From Pseudomonadota bacterium (GTDB taxonomy: Bacteria; Pseudomonadota; Gammaproteobacteria; Steroidobacterales; Steroidobacteraceae): a stretch of 64,000 nt of DNA. Numbering within the stretch: position 1 is the first letter of the stretch; each line of letters begins with the position of its first letter. The position numbers and the translations under genes were made by a program. Positions 1 to 11,431 of the stretch are shown in pieces. Under the pieces are notes generated by a model, which searched no databases, was not told the DNA's origin, and was given only the letters and a program-made list of their open reading frames with translations. The DNA lies in NCBI GenBank assembly GCA_025355245.1, contig JANXZZ010000273.1:1-64000 (forward strand), written 5' to 3'.

Positions 1-1
1 G

Positions 2-679
2 GCCGAGCCGTCGGTCGCCGTGGCCGGTGAGAGCAGTCGCTTCGCCGTGCGGCGCATATTCTGCGTCGGGCAGAACTACGCGTCGCACGCGCGCGAGATG
101 GGCAGCGATCCCAACCGCCAGCCGCCGTTCTTCTTCATGAAGCCCGCGACGGCGGTGCTACCGGACGCGGCGTCGCTTCCCTACCCCTCGCGTACGCAAA
201 ACCTCCATCACGAGGTGGAACTCGTGGTCGCCATCGGCGCGCGCGGCCGCAACATCGATCCGGGCGCCGCCCTGCGGCACGTCTACGGCTACGGCGTCGG
301 CAACGACTTCACGCGCCGCGACCTGCAGGCCGCCGCGAAGGAAAAGGGCCGGCCGTGGGACATCGCCAAGGGCTTCGATCATTCGGCGGGGCTCGGCACG
401 ATCCACCCGGCCGCGCGGGCCGGGCACCCGGAGCGCGGCGCGATCTGGCTATCGGTCAACGGCGTCGAAAAACAGCGCGGCGACCTCGCAGACATGATCT
501 GGAACGTGCCCGGTATCGTCGCCGAGCTCTCGATCTTCTTCGCGCTCGAGCCCGGCGACCTCATCTACACCGGTACTCCCGCCGGCGTCGGCGCGATCGT
601 GCCGGGCGACATCGTCGTCGCGGGCATCGACGGGCTCGGCACGCTCTCGACCCGCATCGCCGCGACAGGACCGGCCTGA
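2..679 (+). CDS. Fumarylacetoacetate hydrolase (FAH) family protein, 5' truncated by window edge
   Basis: RRIFCVGQNYASHAREMG, FFMKPATAV, HHEVELVVAIG and GDLIYTGTPAGVG motifs of FAH/fumarylpyruvate hydrolases. Frame is open to base 2 and upstream residues (AEPSVAVAGESSRF) fit the family N-terminus, so GTG at 20 is probably not the real start. Confidence 0.88.
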   Translation, partial: AEPSVAVAGESSRFAVRRIFCVGQNYASHAREMGSDPNRQPPFFFMKPATAVLPDAASLPYPSRTQNLHHEVELVVAIGARGRNIDPGAALRHVYGYGVGNDFTRRDLQAAAKEKGRPWDIAKGFDHSAGLGTIHPAARAGHPERGAIWLSVNGVEKQRGDLADMIWNVPGIVAELSIFFALEPGDLIYTGTPAGVGAIVPGDIVVAGIDGLGTLSTRIAATGPA

Positions 680-727
680 GAGCGCCGCGAGCGCGAGCGA
701 CGCGGCCGTGCCGTCGACCGGCAGTCC

Positions 728-2047
728 TTAAAAAAACGTGCGGATCGCGTCGATAACGGTGTAGTCATCGTCGACGACGTAAAGCAGCTGCCAGCGGTCG
801 AAGGTCGTGCACGGGTGCGAAATGCCGAGCGCGACCAGATCGCCGACGTCGAGCGGGGACTCGGGCGGGACGCGCAGGTAGGCGTGCTGGTCGTTGAGCT
901 TGGTGATCCGGTAGCCGCTGTCGAGCAGCTGGGGTGCGTCGTGGGTCCCGGGCCTGAACCACGCGACCGGACGCGGCAAGTCGAGATCGAAGGATACGTC
1001 GCGTTTGCCCGCGGTGAGGTAGGCGTGGTCGGCCTCGGGGCGCGACTGGACGTGGGTCCAAACCTCGAGCGCCGGTCGAAATCCCTCGCCGAGCTCGGCT
1101 ACGAGCGCGCTTCGGATCGCGCGGGCGCGCTGGGCGTTCGCATAGGCGGTGTGGTCGTGGGTGAGGTAGCAGCCGCTTCGGAGCACGACGATCGTCTCGC
1201 CGTGCTGCGATCCTTCGGCGCCCTCGGCAAGGCGCGCCGCGACAACGTCGAAGAATGCCGAGCCGCCGGCCGTGAGAATCCACGGCGCCCCGCGGCACGC
1301 GGCCTTCGAGCGCCGCGCGAGGCGGCTCGCCTCGAGCTGGAACGACAGGAGCGCGGCGAGCGCGCGGTCGGAGCCTGGGTCGGTCGCATCGAGCACGCCC
1401 TCGAAGGCCTCGACCCCGTGGATCTCGACGGCCGGGTGCTGTGCCTCGATCGCGGCGATCAGCGCCTCGACCGCACGGATCGAGCGGGTACCGGTGCGCA
1501 TGCCGCCGATGCCGACCTCGATCAGGAGGCGCACGGGACGCTTGAGCCCGATCGCCCGGGCGCCCGCGGCGAGGCGCTCGATGCCCGCGATCGAGTCGAC
1601 GACGAGGTAGAGCTCGAAGGAGGGATCGCGGGCCAGCTCGCCAAGCACGTAGGCGATTTCCTGGCGCCCGATCACCTGATTGGCCATCAGCACGCGCTCG
1701 ATGCGGAACTGCCGGTAGACCTGCAGCTGGCTGACGGTGGCGCAGGTGATGCCAAAGGCACCGTCCTCGAGCTGCGCGGCAAAGAGCTGCGGGCTCATCG
1801 TGGTCTTGCCGTGCGGGCAGAGCTGCGCGCCGGCCGCGGCCAGAAAGCGCCGCATCCATGCGCGGTTGTGATCGAGGCTCGAGCGCTTGATGAGCGCAAC
1901 CGGGAAGGGCACGTCCTCGCGGAGCACGTTCCAGCGGCGCGCGGCGAGATCGCCGAGTCGCGTGGGAGGCGCCGTTCCCGGGTAGCCCTTCAACGTCGAA
2001 TCAAGGACGGTGGCGTCGATGGACGCGAGGCGGGGCAGGGCCGTCAT
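728..2047 (-). CDS. D-serine deaminase/D-threonine aldolase-like PLP enzyme (alanine racemase N-terminal fold)
   Basis: [28 protein letters not shown] and C-terminal [18 protein letters not shown]. Start chosen at [21 protein letters not shown] rather than the longer ORF start. Confidence 0.82.
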   Translation of the reverse strand: MTALPRLASIDATVLDSTLKGYPGTAPPTRLGDLAARRWNVLREDVPFPVALIKRSSLDHNRAWMRRFLAAAGAQLCPHGKTTMSPQLFAAQLEDGAFGITCATVSQLQVYRQFRIERVLMANQVIGRQEIAYVLGELARDPSFELYLVVDSIAGIERLAAGARAIGLKRPVRLLIEVGIGGMRTGTRSIRAVEALIAAIEAQHPAVEIHGVEAFEGVLDATDPGSDRALAALLSFQLEASRLARRSKAACRGAPWILTAGGSAFFDVVAARLAEGAEGSQHGETIVVLRSGCYLTHDHTAYANAQRARAIRSALVAELGEGFRPALEVWTHVQSRPEADHAYLTAGKRDVSFDLDLPRPVAWFRPGTHDAPQLLDSGYRITKLNDQHAYLRVPPESPLDVGDLVALGISHPCTTFDRWQLLYVVDDDYTVIDAIRTFF

Positions 2048-2262
2048 GGAAGTCTCGAGGTCGCCGGCGGATTCGGAATTGTAGGCGCTCCGATCCGCCG
2101 GCGTCGCGGCGCTCGCGCGGCGGGCAGCGCGCATTCGGGCGAGCAAAGTCGCGCCGACCCGTCCAAAATGCCCGCTCCGGGCCATCGACGCCCCGGTCCT
2201 TCCAGCGAGCGCTTCTGCGACCGGGAAGGCTCCACGTCCCAGCGAGGTCGATCCCGCAAGCT

Positions 2263-3246
2263 ATGAGTACGGCTGATGACCTGCTGACAACCGTCCCGGA
2301 CACGACGATGTCCGCGCGCGCCTTCGACGTCGCGAGCGACATGCAGGTACCCGCGTTTTCCTCCCGCACCGAATACGTTCCCGAGGTCGACGAGGCCTAC
2401 CGCTTCAATCCCGAGACCACGCTCGCGATCCTCGCGGGCTTTGCGTTCAACCGCCGGGTCATGGTCCAGGGCTACCACGGCACCGGCAAGTCGACCCACG
2501 TCGAGCAGGTCGCCGCGCACCTCAACTGGCCGATGATCCGGATCAACCTCGACGGGCACGTCAGTCGCATCGACCTCGTCGGCAAGGACGCGATCGTGGT
2601 CAAGGACGGGCAGCAGATCACCGAGTTCCGCGAGGGATTGCTGCCGTGGTCCGTGCAGCGCTCGATCGCGCTGATATTCGATGAGTACGACGCGGGCCGG
2701 CCGGACGTGATGTTCGTGATCCAGCGCGTGCTCGAAGCGCGGGGCAAATTGACGCTGCTCGACCAGAACCGCGTGATCAGCCCGAATCCCTACTTCCGGC
2801 TATTCGCGACCACCAACACGATCGGTCTTGGCGATGCGACCGGGCTCTACCACGGCACGCAGCAGATCAACCAGGGACAGATGGATCGCTGGTCGATCGT
2901 GACGACGCTCAACTACCTCGAGCACGACGCCGAGGCGGCCATCGTGCTCGCGAAGGCAAAGTCCTACGACACGACCGAAGGGCGACGCACGATCCTCGCG
3001 ATGGTGCGGGTCGCGGACATGACCCGCAATGCCTTCATGAACGGCGACATTTCCACCGTCATGAGCCCGCGCACCGTCATCACCTGGGCGGAGAACGCGG
3101 CCATCTTCGGCGACGTGGGCCTGGCGTTTCGCGTGACCTTCCTCAACAAATGCGACGAGCTCGAGCGCGCGACGGTCGCCGAGTTCTTCCAGCGCGCCTT
3201 CGGCAGCGATCTCCCGGAAGCCGCTGCCCGCATCAAGGTCGTGTGA
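2263..3246 (+). CDS. cobS: Cobaltochelatase CobS-like AAA+ ATPase
   Basis: [44 protein letters not shown] (Walker A) and [24 protein letters not shown] (Walker B); followed by cobT. Confidence 0.9.
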   Translation: MSTADDLLTTVPDTTMSARAFDVASDMQVPAFSSRTEYVPEVDEAYRFNPETTLAILAGFAFNRRVMVQGYHGTGKSTHVEQVAAHLNWPMIRINLDGHVSRIDLVGKDAIVVKDGQQITEFREGLLPWSVQRSIALIFDEYDAGRPDVMFVIQRVLEARGKLTLLDQNRVISPNPYFRLFATTNTIGLGDATGLYHGTQQINQGQMDRWSIVTTLNYLEHDAEAAIVLAKAKSYDTTEGRRTILAMVRVADMTRNAFMNGDISTVMSPRTVITWAENAAIFGDVGLAFRVTFLNKCDELERATVAEFFQRAFGSDLPEAAARIKVV

Positions 3247-3274
3247 GGACCGCCCGCGACGGGGCGCGAGTGCC

Positions 3275-5128
3275 ATGGCCCGGGCCCTGACACCGATCGA
3301 GCGATTCAAGCGCGCGCTGGCGGAATCGACGCGCGCACTCGCGGGCGAAGCCGATCTCGCAGTCGTGTTCGGCAAGCTCGGCCCCAAGATCGTCGATGGC
3401 AAGGTGCTGCTGCCCGAGCCGCCGAATCCCCTGACCCACGCCGATGCCGAGCGGCTGCGCGGCCACGCGGATCGCCTGGCGCTGCGCTTCGCCTACCACG
3501 ACGCCGCCACGCACGCCTTCAATCGACCTTCGGGCAGTCGCGCCCGGGAGCTCTACGACCTTGCCGAGGACATTCGCTGCCAGGCGCTCGGCGCGCGCGT
3601 GTTGAGTGGCGTCGCCCGCAACCTGAACGCGGTGCTGCTCGAGTCGCTCGAGCGTAAGGGACTCAAGTTTGCGCAGGGCAGCCGGCTCACCACGATGCTC
3701 GATGCGCTCGCACTGCTGCTCCGGGAGGAACTTACGGGCGAGCCGCCGCCGGATGCGGCGGCGCCGCTCATGACGCGCTGGCGTGACGAACTCGAGCGGC
3801 GCGCCGGCCCCACGCTCGCGCGGCTCGGCGCGGCGGCTGAGGACCAGGTCGAGTTCGCGCGCCTGACGCACGAACTCGCGCGCAACGTCGACCTCGGCTA
3901 CGAGCTCGGCCCGGCCGGCGAGCGGCCGGCCGCGCGTCCGCCGGCGCCGCAACCACCGCGGCGTGCGCCCAGCGAGATGCCGGGCGGGCGTCCCGCCGAC
4001 CTCGGCGTCAAGGCCGGCAAGGGCGAGATGGAGCAGGACGGCCCGGCGATCGCCGACCGCAACGTGCTGACCGCGGCGCGCGTCGCGACCGACGAGAAAG
4101 AGCGCCACGCGGAGCTCGAGACCAAGGGCGATCGGCTGACGCGCATCCCGCAGCCGCTCGAGCCCGGTCATCCGAGCCGCTACTACCGGGTGTTCACGCG
4201 CGCGCACGACGAGGAATTGCCGGCCGAACGCGCCTGCGATCCTGCTGAGCTGCAGCGGCTCAGGTCCCTGCTCGACAGGCAGGCAAAGGGCCTGCAGGCG
4301 ACGGTCGTACGCCTCTCGAATCGCCTGGAGCGGCTCCTGCTCGCGCAGCAGAAGCGCCACTGGCAATTCGACCTCGACGAGGGCGTGCTCGACGCTGCAC
4401 GGCTGACCCGGGTCATCGTTGATCCGCTCGCCTCGCTTGCGTTCAAGGAGGAGTCGGACACGGAGTTCAAGGACACAGTCGTCACGTTGCTGCTCGACAA
4501 CTCGGGCTCGATGCGCGGCCAGCCCATCATGGTCGCCGCGCTCTGCGCCGACGTGCTGTCGCGCACGCTCGAGCGTTGCGGCGTCAAGGTCGAGATCCTC
4601 GGCTTCACCACGCAGGCGTGGAACGGCGGTCGCTCGCGGGAGGACTGGCTCGCGGCCGGCTGCCCCGCCAACCCCGGCCGGTTGAGCGACGTGCGCCACC
4701 TTATCTACAAAGCAGCCGATTCGCCGTGGCGCCGGGCGCGCAACAACCTCGGACTCATGCTCCGCGAAGACCTTCTCAAGGAAAATATCGATGGCGAGGC
4801 GCTCTTGTGGGCGCACGAGCGGCTGCTGGCACGGAACGAACAGCGCCGGATCCTGGTCGTGATCTCGGACGGGGTGCCGCTCGATGAGGCGACGCTATCG
4901 GCCAACGCCGGCAGCTACCTCGAGCAGAACCTGCGCAACGTCGTCAAGTGGATCGAGACGCGCTCACCCGTCGAGCTGGTCGCGATCGGCATCGGCCACG
5001 ACGTCACCGACTTCTACGCGCGCGCGGTCGCGATCGAGAACGCCGGGCAGCTGGGCGGCGCCATGACGGCGCAACTCGCGGCGCTCTTCGAATCAATGGG
5101 CCCGCCGCGCCGACGCCGCGCGCACTGA
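3275..5128 (+). CDS. cobT: Cobaltochelatase CobT-like protein with C-terminal VWA domain
   Basis: [44 protein letters not shown] (MIDAS) and [17 protein letters not shown]; adjacent to cobS. Confidence 0.9.
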   Translation: MARALTPIERFKRALAESTRALAGEADLAVVFGKLGPKIVDGKVLLPEPPNPLTHADAERLRGHADRLALRFAYHDAATHAFNRPSGSRARELYDLAEDIRCQALGARVLSGVARNLNAVLLESLERKGLKFAQGSRLTTMLDALALLLREELTGEPPPDAAAPLMTRWRDELERRAGPTLARLGAAAEDQVEFARLTHELARNVDLGYELGPAGERPAARPPAPQPPRRAPSEMPGGRPADLGVKAGKGEMEQDGPAIADRNVLTAARVATDEKERHAELETKGDRLTRIPQPLEPGHPSRYYRVFTRAHDEELPAERACDPAELQRLRSLLDRQAKGLQATVVRLSNRLERLLLAQQKRHWQFDLDEGVLDAARLTRVIVDPLASLAFKEESDTEFKDTVVTLLLDNSGSMRGQPIMVAALCADVLSRTLERCGVKVEILGFTTQAWNGGRSREDWLAAGCPANPGRLSDVRHLIYKAADSPWRRARNNLGLMLREDLLKENIDGEALLWAHERLLARNEQRRILVVISDGVPLDEATLSANAGSYLEQNLRNVVKWIETRSPVELVAIGIGHDVTDFYARAVAIENAGQLGGAMTAQLAALFESMGPPRRRRAH

Positions 5129-5132
5129 GCGC

Positions 5133-6071
5133 TCAGGCGCCCGGCTGCAGCACTTCGATGGCGGCCGCGAGGTCCTCGAGCGCCGCACCCACCGATTTGA
5201 ACACGGTGATCTCCTCGCGGGTCCGGCGCCCTGGATGCGTGCCACGGCAGAGGTCGTGGAGGTCGAACACTGCCTCCGCACGCAGCAGGCCACTCGCGAT
5301 CGGTGCCGCGACGTCGCCCGCTTCGCTGAGCGCGCCCTCGCGCGTGTCGACGAAGACCGCGGCCTTGGCGATCAACGCATCGTCCGCTTCGCGCATCGCG
5401 GGCGTGTAGCCACCGACGAGATCGACGTGCGTGCCCGGTCGTACCGAGGCGCCGTTGATCAGCGGCGTCGCCGACAGGGTCGCGGAGGAGATCAGGTCGG
5501 AAGCCGCGAGCGCAGCGTCCAGGTCGGGCGCCACCACCGCGGGCAGGCCCTCGGCCTTGAGTTCGGTGCAGAGTGCCGCCGCATTTGCGGATGAACGACC
5601 CCACACCCGCACCGTCTGCAGGTCTGGCCGCAGCGCGAAGTGAAAGCGCGCGAGCTGCCGCGCGATCCGGCCCGTCCCCACGATCAGCAATGCGCGCGCG
5701 TCCGCGCGCGCGAGATAGCGGGCGGCGAGGGCGGAAGCGGCGGCCGTGCGCCGCGCGGTCAGTTCGCCGCCGTCGATCATTGCGAGGAGGGTGCCGGTGC
5801 TTGCATCCATCAGGACGTACGCTGCGGAAACCGCCGGCAGCCGCTGCGCGGAGTTACCGGGGAACACCGTGACGAGCTTGATGCCGAGGTAGCCTCCCGA
5901 GCGCCACGCGGGCATCAGCAGCAGCGTCGCATCCGGAGCGCCCGGCACCGACACGGTATGATGGTGGCGCCGGGGCGCCGTGCAGCCGTCGCGAAACATC
6001 CGCTCGAGGGCCCGTGTCAGGCCCTTCGGGGTGAGCCGCGCGATGACCGTATCGGCATCGATGATCTGCAT
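5133..6071 (-). CDS. Ornithine cyclodeaminase/mu-crystallin family protein
   Basis: MQIIDADTVIARLTPKGLTRALE, LTARRTAAASALAARYLARADARALLIVGTGRIARQL, and late GALSEAGDVAAPI. Confidence 0.85.
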   Translation of the reverse strand: MQIIDADTVIARLTPKGLTRALERMFRDGCTAPRRHHHTVSVPGAPDATLLLMPAWRSGGYLGIKLVTVFPGNSAQRLPAVSAAYVLMDASTGTLLAMIDGGELTARRTAAASALAARYLARADARALLIVGTGRIARQLARFHFALRPDLQTVRVWGRSSANAAALCTELKAEGLPAVVAPDLDAALAASDLISSATLSATPLINGASVRPGTHVDLVGGYTPAMREADDALIAKAAVFVDTREGALSEAGDVAAPIASGLLRAEAVFDLHDLCRGTHPGRRTREEITVFKSVGAALEDLAAAIEVLQPGA

Positions 6072-6113
6072 CGACTGATTATTGCATTCGCGCGGCGAAG
6101 CGAGGGGGTCGGG

Positions 6114-6611
6114 ATGGCGGCGGGATCGAGACACACGGGCGCGCGCATCGTGGTAGTGCTTGCGCTGCTCATCATTGCGCTCACCTCCTACCTGCTTCCG
6201 CAACGTATCGCGAGCCATTTCGGCGCGGACGGCCTCGCGAACGGGTTCATGACGCGCACCGGCTACGTCTTTTTCATGGGTGCGATTGCGATCGGCGTCC
6301 CGACACTGATCAGCCTTTTCATCGGCGCCGCGATTCGTCGTGCGCCGGGCACGATTAATATCCCGAACCGCGAGTACTGGCTCGCGCTCGCGCGCCGCGA
6401 CGACACGGTCGAATTTCTCGTCGGCTACACCGCGCGGCTGGCCGCCGGGGTGGCCGTTTTTGCGCTCGGCCTGCATTTCTTGCTGATCCACGCGAACCGC
6501 CTCGCGCCGCCGCGTCTTGAGACGGACTACATGCTTTCGCTGCTCGGTGCCGTGCTCGTCGGGGTCGCGGCCTGGGTGCACGGCCTCATGCGGCGCTTCC
6601 GGCTGCCCTAG
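6114..6611 (+). CDS. DUF1648-type small membrane protein
   Basis: LPQRIASHFGADGLANGFMTRTGYVFFMGA motif plus several hydrophobic helices; start at MAAGSRHTGARIV. Confidence 0.7.
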   Translation: MAAGSRHTGARIVVVLALLIIALTSYLLPQRIASHFGADGLANGFMTRTGYVFFMGAIAIGVPTLISLFIGAAIRRAPGTINIPNREYWLALARRDDTVEFLVGYTARLAAGVAVFALGLHFLLIHANRLAPPRLETDYMLSLLGAVLVGVAAWVHGLMRRFRLP

Positions 6612-6636
6612 CGCCACTTACGGAGCCTCGCGGCGC

Positions 6637-6652
6637 GTTATAGGGGCATAAC
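6637..6652 (+). promoter_or_regulatory. Candidate LysR/CysB-type box upstream of cysH
   Basis: GTTAT-aggggc-ATAAC inverted repeat that fits T-N11-A (TTATAGGGGCATA), about 75 nt before the cysH start. Confidence 0.35.
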
Positions 6653-6683
6653 CAGAAGCGCTTTCTACCGCGGCGGGCGTCGC

Positions 6684-6703
6684 TAGTAGGATGTGTCCTA
6701 CTA
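6684..6703 (+). repeat. Perfect 8-bp inverted repeat immediately upstream of cysH
   Basis: TAGTAGGA-tgtg-TCCTACTA read directly; ends 24 nt before the cysH ATG. Confidence 0.7.
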
Positions 6704-6727
6704 CCGACCCGATTCTCCCGAGGACCC

Positions 6728-7465
6728 GTGATCCGAGCGACCCTGGCGCGCTGGCTGCCCAAAGACGTGAGCGTCAGCGACGAACGCGAGCTCGCCGGGA
6801 TCAACCGTGCCTTCAGGTCCCTCGATGCGCCGAGGCGCGTCGCCCGCACGCTCGACATCCTCCCGGGCGCACACGTGCTCGCCTCGAGCTTCGGTGCGCA
6901 GTCGGCGGTCATGCTGCACCTCGTGACCCGCGTCGAGCCCGACATCCCGGTGGTGCTCATCGACACGGGCTATCTGTTCCCCGAGACCTACCGCTTCGTC
7001 GACGAGCTGACAGCGCGCCTGCGCCTGAACCTCAAGGTGTTCCGCTCGGAGGCCTCGCCCGCCTGGCAGGAGACGCGATTCGGGCGTCTGTGGGAGAAAG
7101 GCGTCGATGGGATCGAGCAGTACAACCGGATGACAAAGCAGGAGCCGATGCAACGGGCGCTCAAGGAACTCGACGGGGAAACGTGGTTCTCGGGCCTGCG
7201 CCGCAGCCAGGCCGACACCCGTGCCAACATCCAGCCGATCGAGTTCCGCCGCGGCCGGTTCAAGGTCCACCCGCTGTTCGACTGGACCGACCGCGACATC
7301 GGCCGCTACCTGAAGCAGCACGAGCTGCCGTACCACCCGCTGTGGAACAAGGGTTACCTGTCGATCGGCGACTGGCACACGACCCGCTCGCTGGCCGAGG
7401 CCGGGACCGTGGACGGCCTCAGGTTCTTTGGCCTCAAGCGCGAGTGCGGCCTGCACGACGCCTGA
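6728..7465 (+). CDS. cysH: Phosphoadenylyl-sulfate (PAPS) reductase, thioredoxin-type
   Basis: [55 protein letters not shown]-terminal KRECGLHDA. No paired Cys-Cys motifs of the Fe-S APS reductases. Confidence 0.92.
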   Translation: MIRATLARWLPKDVSVSDERELAGINRAFRSLDAPRRVARTLDILPGAHVLASSFGAQSAVMLHLVTRVEPDIPVVLIDTGYLFPETYRFVDELTARLRLNLKVFRSEASPAWQETRFGRLWEKGVDGIEQYNRMTKQEPMQRALKELDGETWFSGLRRSQADTRANIQPIEFRRGRFKVHPLFDWTDRDIGRYLKQHELPYHPLWNKGYLSIGDWHTTRSLAEAGTVDGLRFFGLKRECGLHDA

Positions 7466-7480
7466 GCCACGCCTCCCGCG

Positions 7481-8275
7481 CTAGTTCAGCAGGATGCGAA
7501 GTCCGACGATGACCAGCATCACCGCAATCAGGGTGCGGGTGACCACGGCCGGGATCCGCATGGTCGTGCGCGCGGCGATCAGCACGCCCGGAATGGAGCC
7601 GAGCAGCAGGCAACCGAGCACCTGCACGTTCACGTGACCGAGTGCGGCGTGGCCGATTCCCGCGACGATTGTGAGCGGCAGCGCGTGGGCAATGTCGGTT
7701 GCGACAAGCCGGTCCGCCGCGAGTCGCAGCGGATAAAGATAGAGGAGCGCGACGACGCCGAGTGCGCCGGCGCCGACCGAGGTGAGCGTGACCGCGACGC
7801 CGAGCACGAGGCCGGTCGCGACGGTGAGTGCCGGTTTGTAGCGTTCCGCGCGTTCGAGCGAGGCCGCGGTCAGCCGTACGCCCATGCGCCGCAGCGCCTC
7901 CTGGAAGACCAGCCCGATCGCGGTTGCGAGCAGGAGCCACGCCAGCGTGCTGACGATGACGTGATCGACGATCGGCTGCGCGCGCCGGGTCATCCAGAAC
8001 CACAGGATCACCGACAGGGCTCCCGGGATGCTGCCGATCGCGAGCCGGCCGACCACGCGCCAGTCGACGCGTTTCTTGTAGCCGTAGGATGCCGTCGCCG
8101 CGAGCTTGGTCACGGAAGCGAACACGAGGTCGGTGCCGACGGCGATCATCGGCGACTGGCCGAAGCCGAGCACCAGGATCGGCGTCATCAACGAGCCGCC
8201 GCCGACGCCGGTCAGTCCAACCATCACGCCGACCAGGAGGCCGGCGGCAACGTAGAGGAGGGCGTCACCTAACAT
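7481..8275 (-). CDS. TauE/SafE family sulfite exporter/permease
   Basis: MLGDALLYVAAGLLVGVMVGLTGVGGGSLMTPILVLGFG; multiple TM segments; inside the sulfate cluster. Start chosen at MLGDALLY. Confidence 0.9.
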   Translation of the reverse strand: MLGDALLYVAAGLLVGVMVGLTGVGGGSLMTPILVLGFGQSPMIAVGTDLVFASVTKLAATASYGYKKRVDWRVVGRLAIGSIPGALSVILWFWMTRRAQPIVDHVIVSTLAWLLLATAIGLVFQEALRRMGVRLTAASLERAERYKPALTVATGLVLGVAVTLTSVGAGALGVVALLYLYPLRLAADRLVATDIAHALPLTIVAGIGHAALGHVNVQVLGCLLLGSIPGVLIAARTTMRIPAVVTRTLIAVMLVIVGLRILLN

Positions 8276-8559
8276 CGCGACAGTGTACTGACCCCGGGCG
8301 CCGAGGATGAACCGAACCTGCGACTTCGGTCGGGCATGTGGTTGTGGGATCATTCGACCGTGGCATGGAGCCCCGCGGCGCGCGGATTCGCCATGACCGG
8401 CCGTACCGGCGCTTGCAAGACGCGGCTTCCGCTGACACGTTTTCGGCAAGGGGATGAGTTGACTTTGGACCGCGGCGCGCTATTCACGGCGGTTTCCAAT
8501 AGAGTGCCGCGACGGCGCGCACCCGGCTGCGCCGACCGGCTCCTAAGGACTGACTGGCC

Positions 8560-9501
8560 ATGACGAACGGATCGCGAGGGCCTGCGGCGGCGCCCGGCCG
8601 CGACGAGTTGACGCATCTTGAGCGGCTCGAGGCCGAGAGCATCCATGTCTTTCGCGAGGTCGTGGCCGAGTGCGAGAAACCGGTGCTGCTGTACTCGATC
8701 GGCAAGGACAGCTCGGTGCTCCTGCACCTCGCGCTCAAGGCCTTTTACCCGGCGCCGCTGCCGTTTCCGCTCCTGCACGTCGATACGACGTGGAAATTCC
8801 GGGAGATGTATGCGTTCCGGGATTCCGTCGCGCAGCGGCCGGGCGTCGAACTCATCGTTCACGTCAACGCCGAGGGCCTCGCCAAGGGGATCGGCCCGAT
8901 CACGCACGGATCGCAGATCCACACCGACGTGATGAAGACGCAGGGACTCCGGCAGGCGCTCGACAAGTACGGCTTCGATGCGGCCTTCGGCGGTGCGCGG
9001 CGCGACGAGGAAAAGAGCCGCGCGAAGGAGCGCATCTTTTCGTTTCGCTCCGCCCAGCACCGCTGGGATCCCAAGCAGCAGCGCCCCGAGCTGTGGTCGC
9101 TTTACAACACGCGCAAGAACCGCGGTGAGAGCATCCGCGTGTTTCCCCTGTCGAACTGGACCGAGGTCGACGTGTGGCAGTACATCTATCGCGAGAACAT
9201 CGCGATCGTGCCGCTCTACCTCGCGGCCGAGCGCGACGTCGTCGAGCGCGACGGCGCGCTGATCATGGTCGATGACGCGCGCTTCCCACTCAAGCGTGGC
9301 GAGACCGCGCGCAAGCGCCGTGTCAGGTTCCGCACGCTCGGCTGCTATCCGCTGACGGGTGCGATCGAGAGCAGTGCCGACAGCGTGCCGCTGATTATCG
9401 AGGAAATGCTGAACAGCCGGACCTCCGAGCGGCAGGGACGCGCGATCGATCACGACGCCGGCGCCTCGATGGAGAAGAAAAAGCAGGAAGGCTACTTCTA
9501 A
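8560..9501 (+). CDS. cysD: Sulfate adenylyltransferase subunit 2
   Basis: [41 protein letters not shown] and C-terminal [29 protein letters not shown]...EGYF. Confidence 0.97.
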   Translation: MTNGSRGPAAAPGRDELTHLERLEAESIHVFREVVAECEKPVLLYSIGKDSSVLLHLALKAFYPAPLPFPLLHVDTTWKFREMYAFRDSVAQRPGVELIVHVNAEGLAKGIGPITHGSQIHTDVMKTQGLRQALDKYGFDAAFGGARRDEEKSRAKERIFSFRSAQHRWDPKQQRPELWSLYNTRKNRGESIRVFPLSNWTEVDVWQYIYRENIAIVPLYLAAERDVVERDGALIMVDDARFPLKRGETARKRRVRFRTLGCYPLTGAIESSADSVPLIIEEMLNSRTSERQGRAIDHDAGASMEKKKQEGYF

Positions 9502-9508
9502 GAGCCCC

Positions 9509-11431
9509 ATGAGCAAGTCGCCCGCACCCACCGGCCCCGCGTTCGGCCGCTATCTCGATGCCGAGAAACAGACGACGCTTCTGCGCTTCATCACCTGCGG
9601 CTCGGTCGATGACGGCAAGTCGACGCTGATCGGCCGCCTGCTGTACGACTCGAAGATGATCCTCGACGACCAGATGGATACGCTTGCCTCGGACTCGAAG
9701 AGGGTCGGTACGCGCGGCGGCGCGCTCGACTTCGCACTCCTCGTCGACGGCCTCGCGGCGGAGCGCGAGCAAGGCATCACGATCGACGTTGCCTACCGGT
9801 TCTTCAACACGCCGCGGCGCAAGTTCATCGTGGCCGATACGCCGGGCCACGAGCAGTACACGCGTAACATGGTGACCGGCGCCTCGACCGCTGACCTCGC
9901 GGTCATCCTGGTCGATGCGCGCAAGGGCATCCTCACGCAGACGCGCAGGCACAGCTATCTCGTCTCGCTGATCGGCATCCGGCGGATCGTGCTCGCGATC
10001 AACAAGATGGACCTTGTCGGTTATTCGGAGGACCGGGCGCGGGCGATCGAGCGCGAGTACCGGGAGTTCGCCCAAAGGATCGGCCTCAGCGACGTCACGG
10101 TCATTCCGATGTCCGCGATCGAGGGCGACAACGTGCTCGAGGCCGGCACGCGCATGCCCTGGTACCGGGGCCCGACACTGATGCGCCACCTCGAGGACGT
10201 TGAGGTGGGTGCCGAGGACCTCGCGCGTCCGTTCCGTCTGCCGGTGCAGTGGGTGAACCGGCCGCACCACGATTTCCGGGGTTTTGCTGGCCTGATCGCG
10301 AGCGGGCGGATCTCGAAGGGGCAGCGCGTGCGGATCGTGCCGTCGGGGCGCGAGAGCACGGTCGAGCGCATCGTTACGGCGGATGGCGATCTCGAGACGG
10401 CGATCGCCGGGCAATCGGTAACGCTGACGCTCGCGACCGATGTCGATGTGAGTCGCGGCGATGTGATCACGGTCCACGATGCGCCGCTCGAGTGCGCCGA
10501 CCAGTTCGAGGCGACGGTCGTGTGGATGCACGACGCGGCGATGCTGCAGGGCCGCGAATACCTCCTCAAGATCGGCGCGCAGACCGTGCTCGCGACCGTG
10601 ATGCCCCTCAAGTACAAGCTCAACATCACGACGCTCGAGCACGTGCCCGCCGAGCGCCTTGAGCTCAATGACATCGGCGTGTGCGAGCTGCAGTTCGACC
10701 GTACGACCGCGTTCGAGCCCTACTCGATGAACCACGCGCTCGGCGGGTTCATCCTGATCGACCGCCTCACCAACGACACCGTCGGCGCGGGCCTGCTGCA
10801 CTTTGCGCTGCGCCGTTCGCAGAATATCCACTGGCAGGCGCTCGATGTTGATCGAAATGTGCGCGCGGCGCAGAAGGGCCAGCGCGGCTGCGTGCTGTGG
10901 CTGACCGGGCTCTCGGGCGCGGGCAAGTCGACCATCGCCAACCTGGTCGACAAGCGCCTCGTCGCGCTCGGTCGCCACACGTACCTGCTCGATGGCGACA
11001 ACGTGCGCCACGGCCTCAACAAGGATCTCGGCTTCACCTCGCAGGACCGCGTCGAGAACATCCGCCGCGTCGCGGAAGTATCGAAGCTGATGGTCGATGC
11101 CGGTCTCATCACGCTGGTCTCGTTCATCTCGCCGTTCCGCGCCGAGCGGCGCATGGCGCGCGAACTGCACGCGGCGGGGGAGTTCTTCGAGATTTTCGTC
11201 GATGCGCCGATCGCGCTCGTAGAGGCGCGGGATCCCAAGGGCCTGTACAGGAAGGCGCGCCAGGGCATTCTCAAGAACTTTACAGGCATCGATTCGCCGT
11301 ACGAAGCACCGGAGCGGGCGGAGATCCACATCGACACGACGCAACTGACGCCGGAGCAGGCCGCCGAGCGCATCGTCGAGCACATCGCGCGCGCGGGTGC
11401 ACTGACCGTGGCAGGACGCGGGGGCGCCTGA
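9509..11431 (+). CDS. cysNC: Bifunctional sulfate adenylyltransferase subunit 1 / adenylylsulfate kinase
   Basis: N-terminal GTPase ([38 protein letters not shown]) fused to APS kinase ([40 protein letters not shown]). Confidence 0.97.
   Translation: MSKSPAPTGPAFGRYLDAEKQTTLLRFITCGSVDDGKSTLIGRLLYDSKMILDDQMDTLASDSKRVGTRGGALDFALLVDGLAAEREQGITIDVAYRFFNTPRRKFIVADTPGHEQYTRNMVTGASTADLAVILVDARKGILTQTRRHSYLVSLIGIRRIVLAINKMDLVGYSEDRARAIEREYREFAQRIGLSDVTVIPMSAIEGDNVLEAGTRMPWYRGPTLMRHLEDVEVGAEDLARPFRLPVQWVNRPHHDFRGFAGLIASGRISKGQRVRIVPSGRESTVERIVTADGDLETAIAGQSVTLTLATDVDVSRGDVITVHDAPLECADQFEATVVWMHDAAMLQGREYLLKIGAQTVLATVMPLKYKLNITTLEHVPAERLELNDIGVCELQFDRTTAFEPYSMNHALGGFILIDRLTNDTVGAGLLHFALRRSQNIHWQALDVDRNVRAAQKGQRGCVLWLTGLSGAGKSTIANLVDKRLVALGRHTYLLDGDNVRHGLNKDLGFTSQDRVENIRRVAEVSKLMVDAGLITLVSFISPFRAERRMARELHAAGEFFEIFVDAPIALVEARDPKGLYRKARQGILKNFTGIDSPYEAPERAEIHIDTTQLTPEQAAERIVEHIARAGALTVAGRGGA

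Noticed and set aside
815-2266. 483-aa plus-strand ORF
   Set aside because: Antisense mirror of the D-serine-deaminase-like gene; Arg/Asp/Gly-rich translation without recognisable domains, typical of very GC-rich DNA.
3233-4816. 527-aa minus-strand ORF
   Set aside because: Antisense to cobT; no domain signal.
8459-8486. TTGACT-N16-TATTCA as a cysD promoter
   Set aside because: The -35 is good but the -10 is weak and spacing is short; plausible but not strong enough to list as a feature.
9395-11383. 662-aa minus-strand ORF
   Set aside because: Antisense to cysNC; low-complexity Arg/Asp-rich translation.
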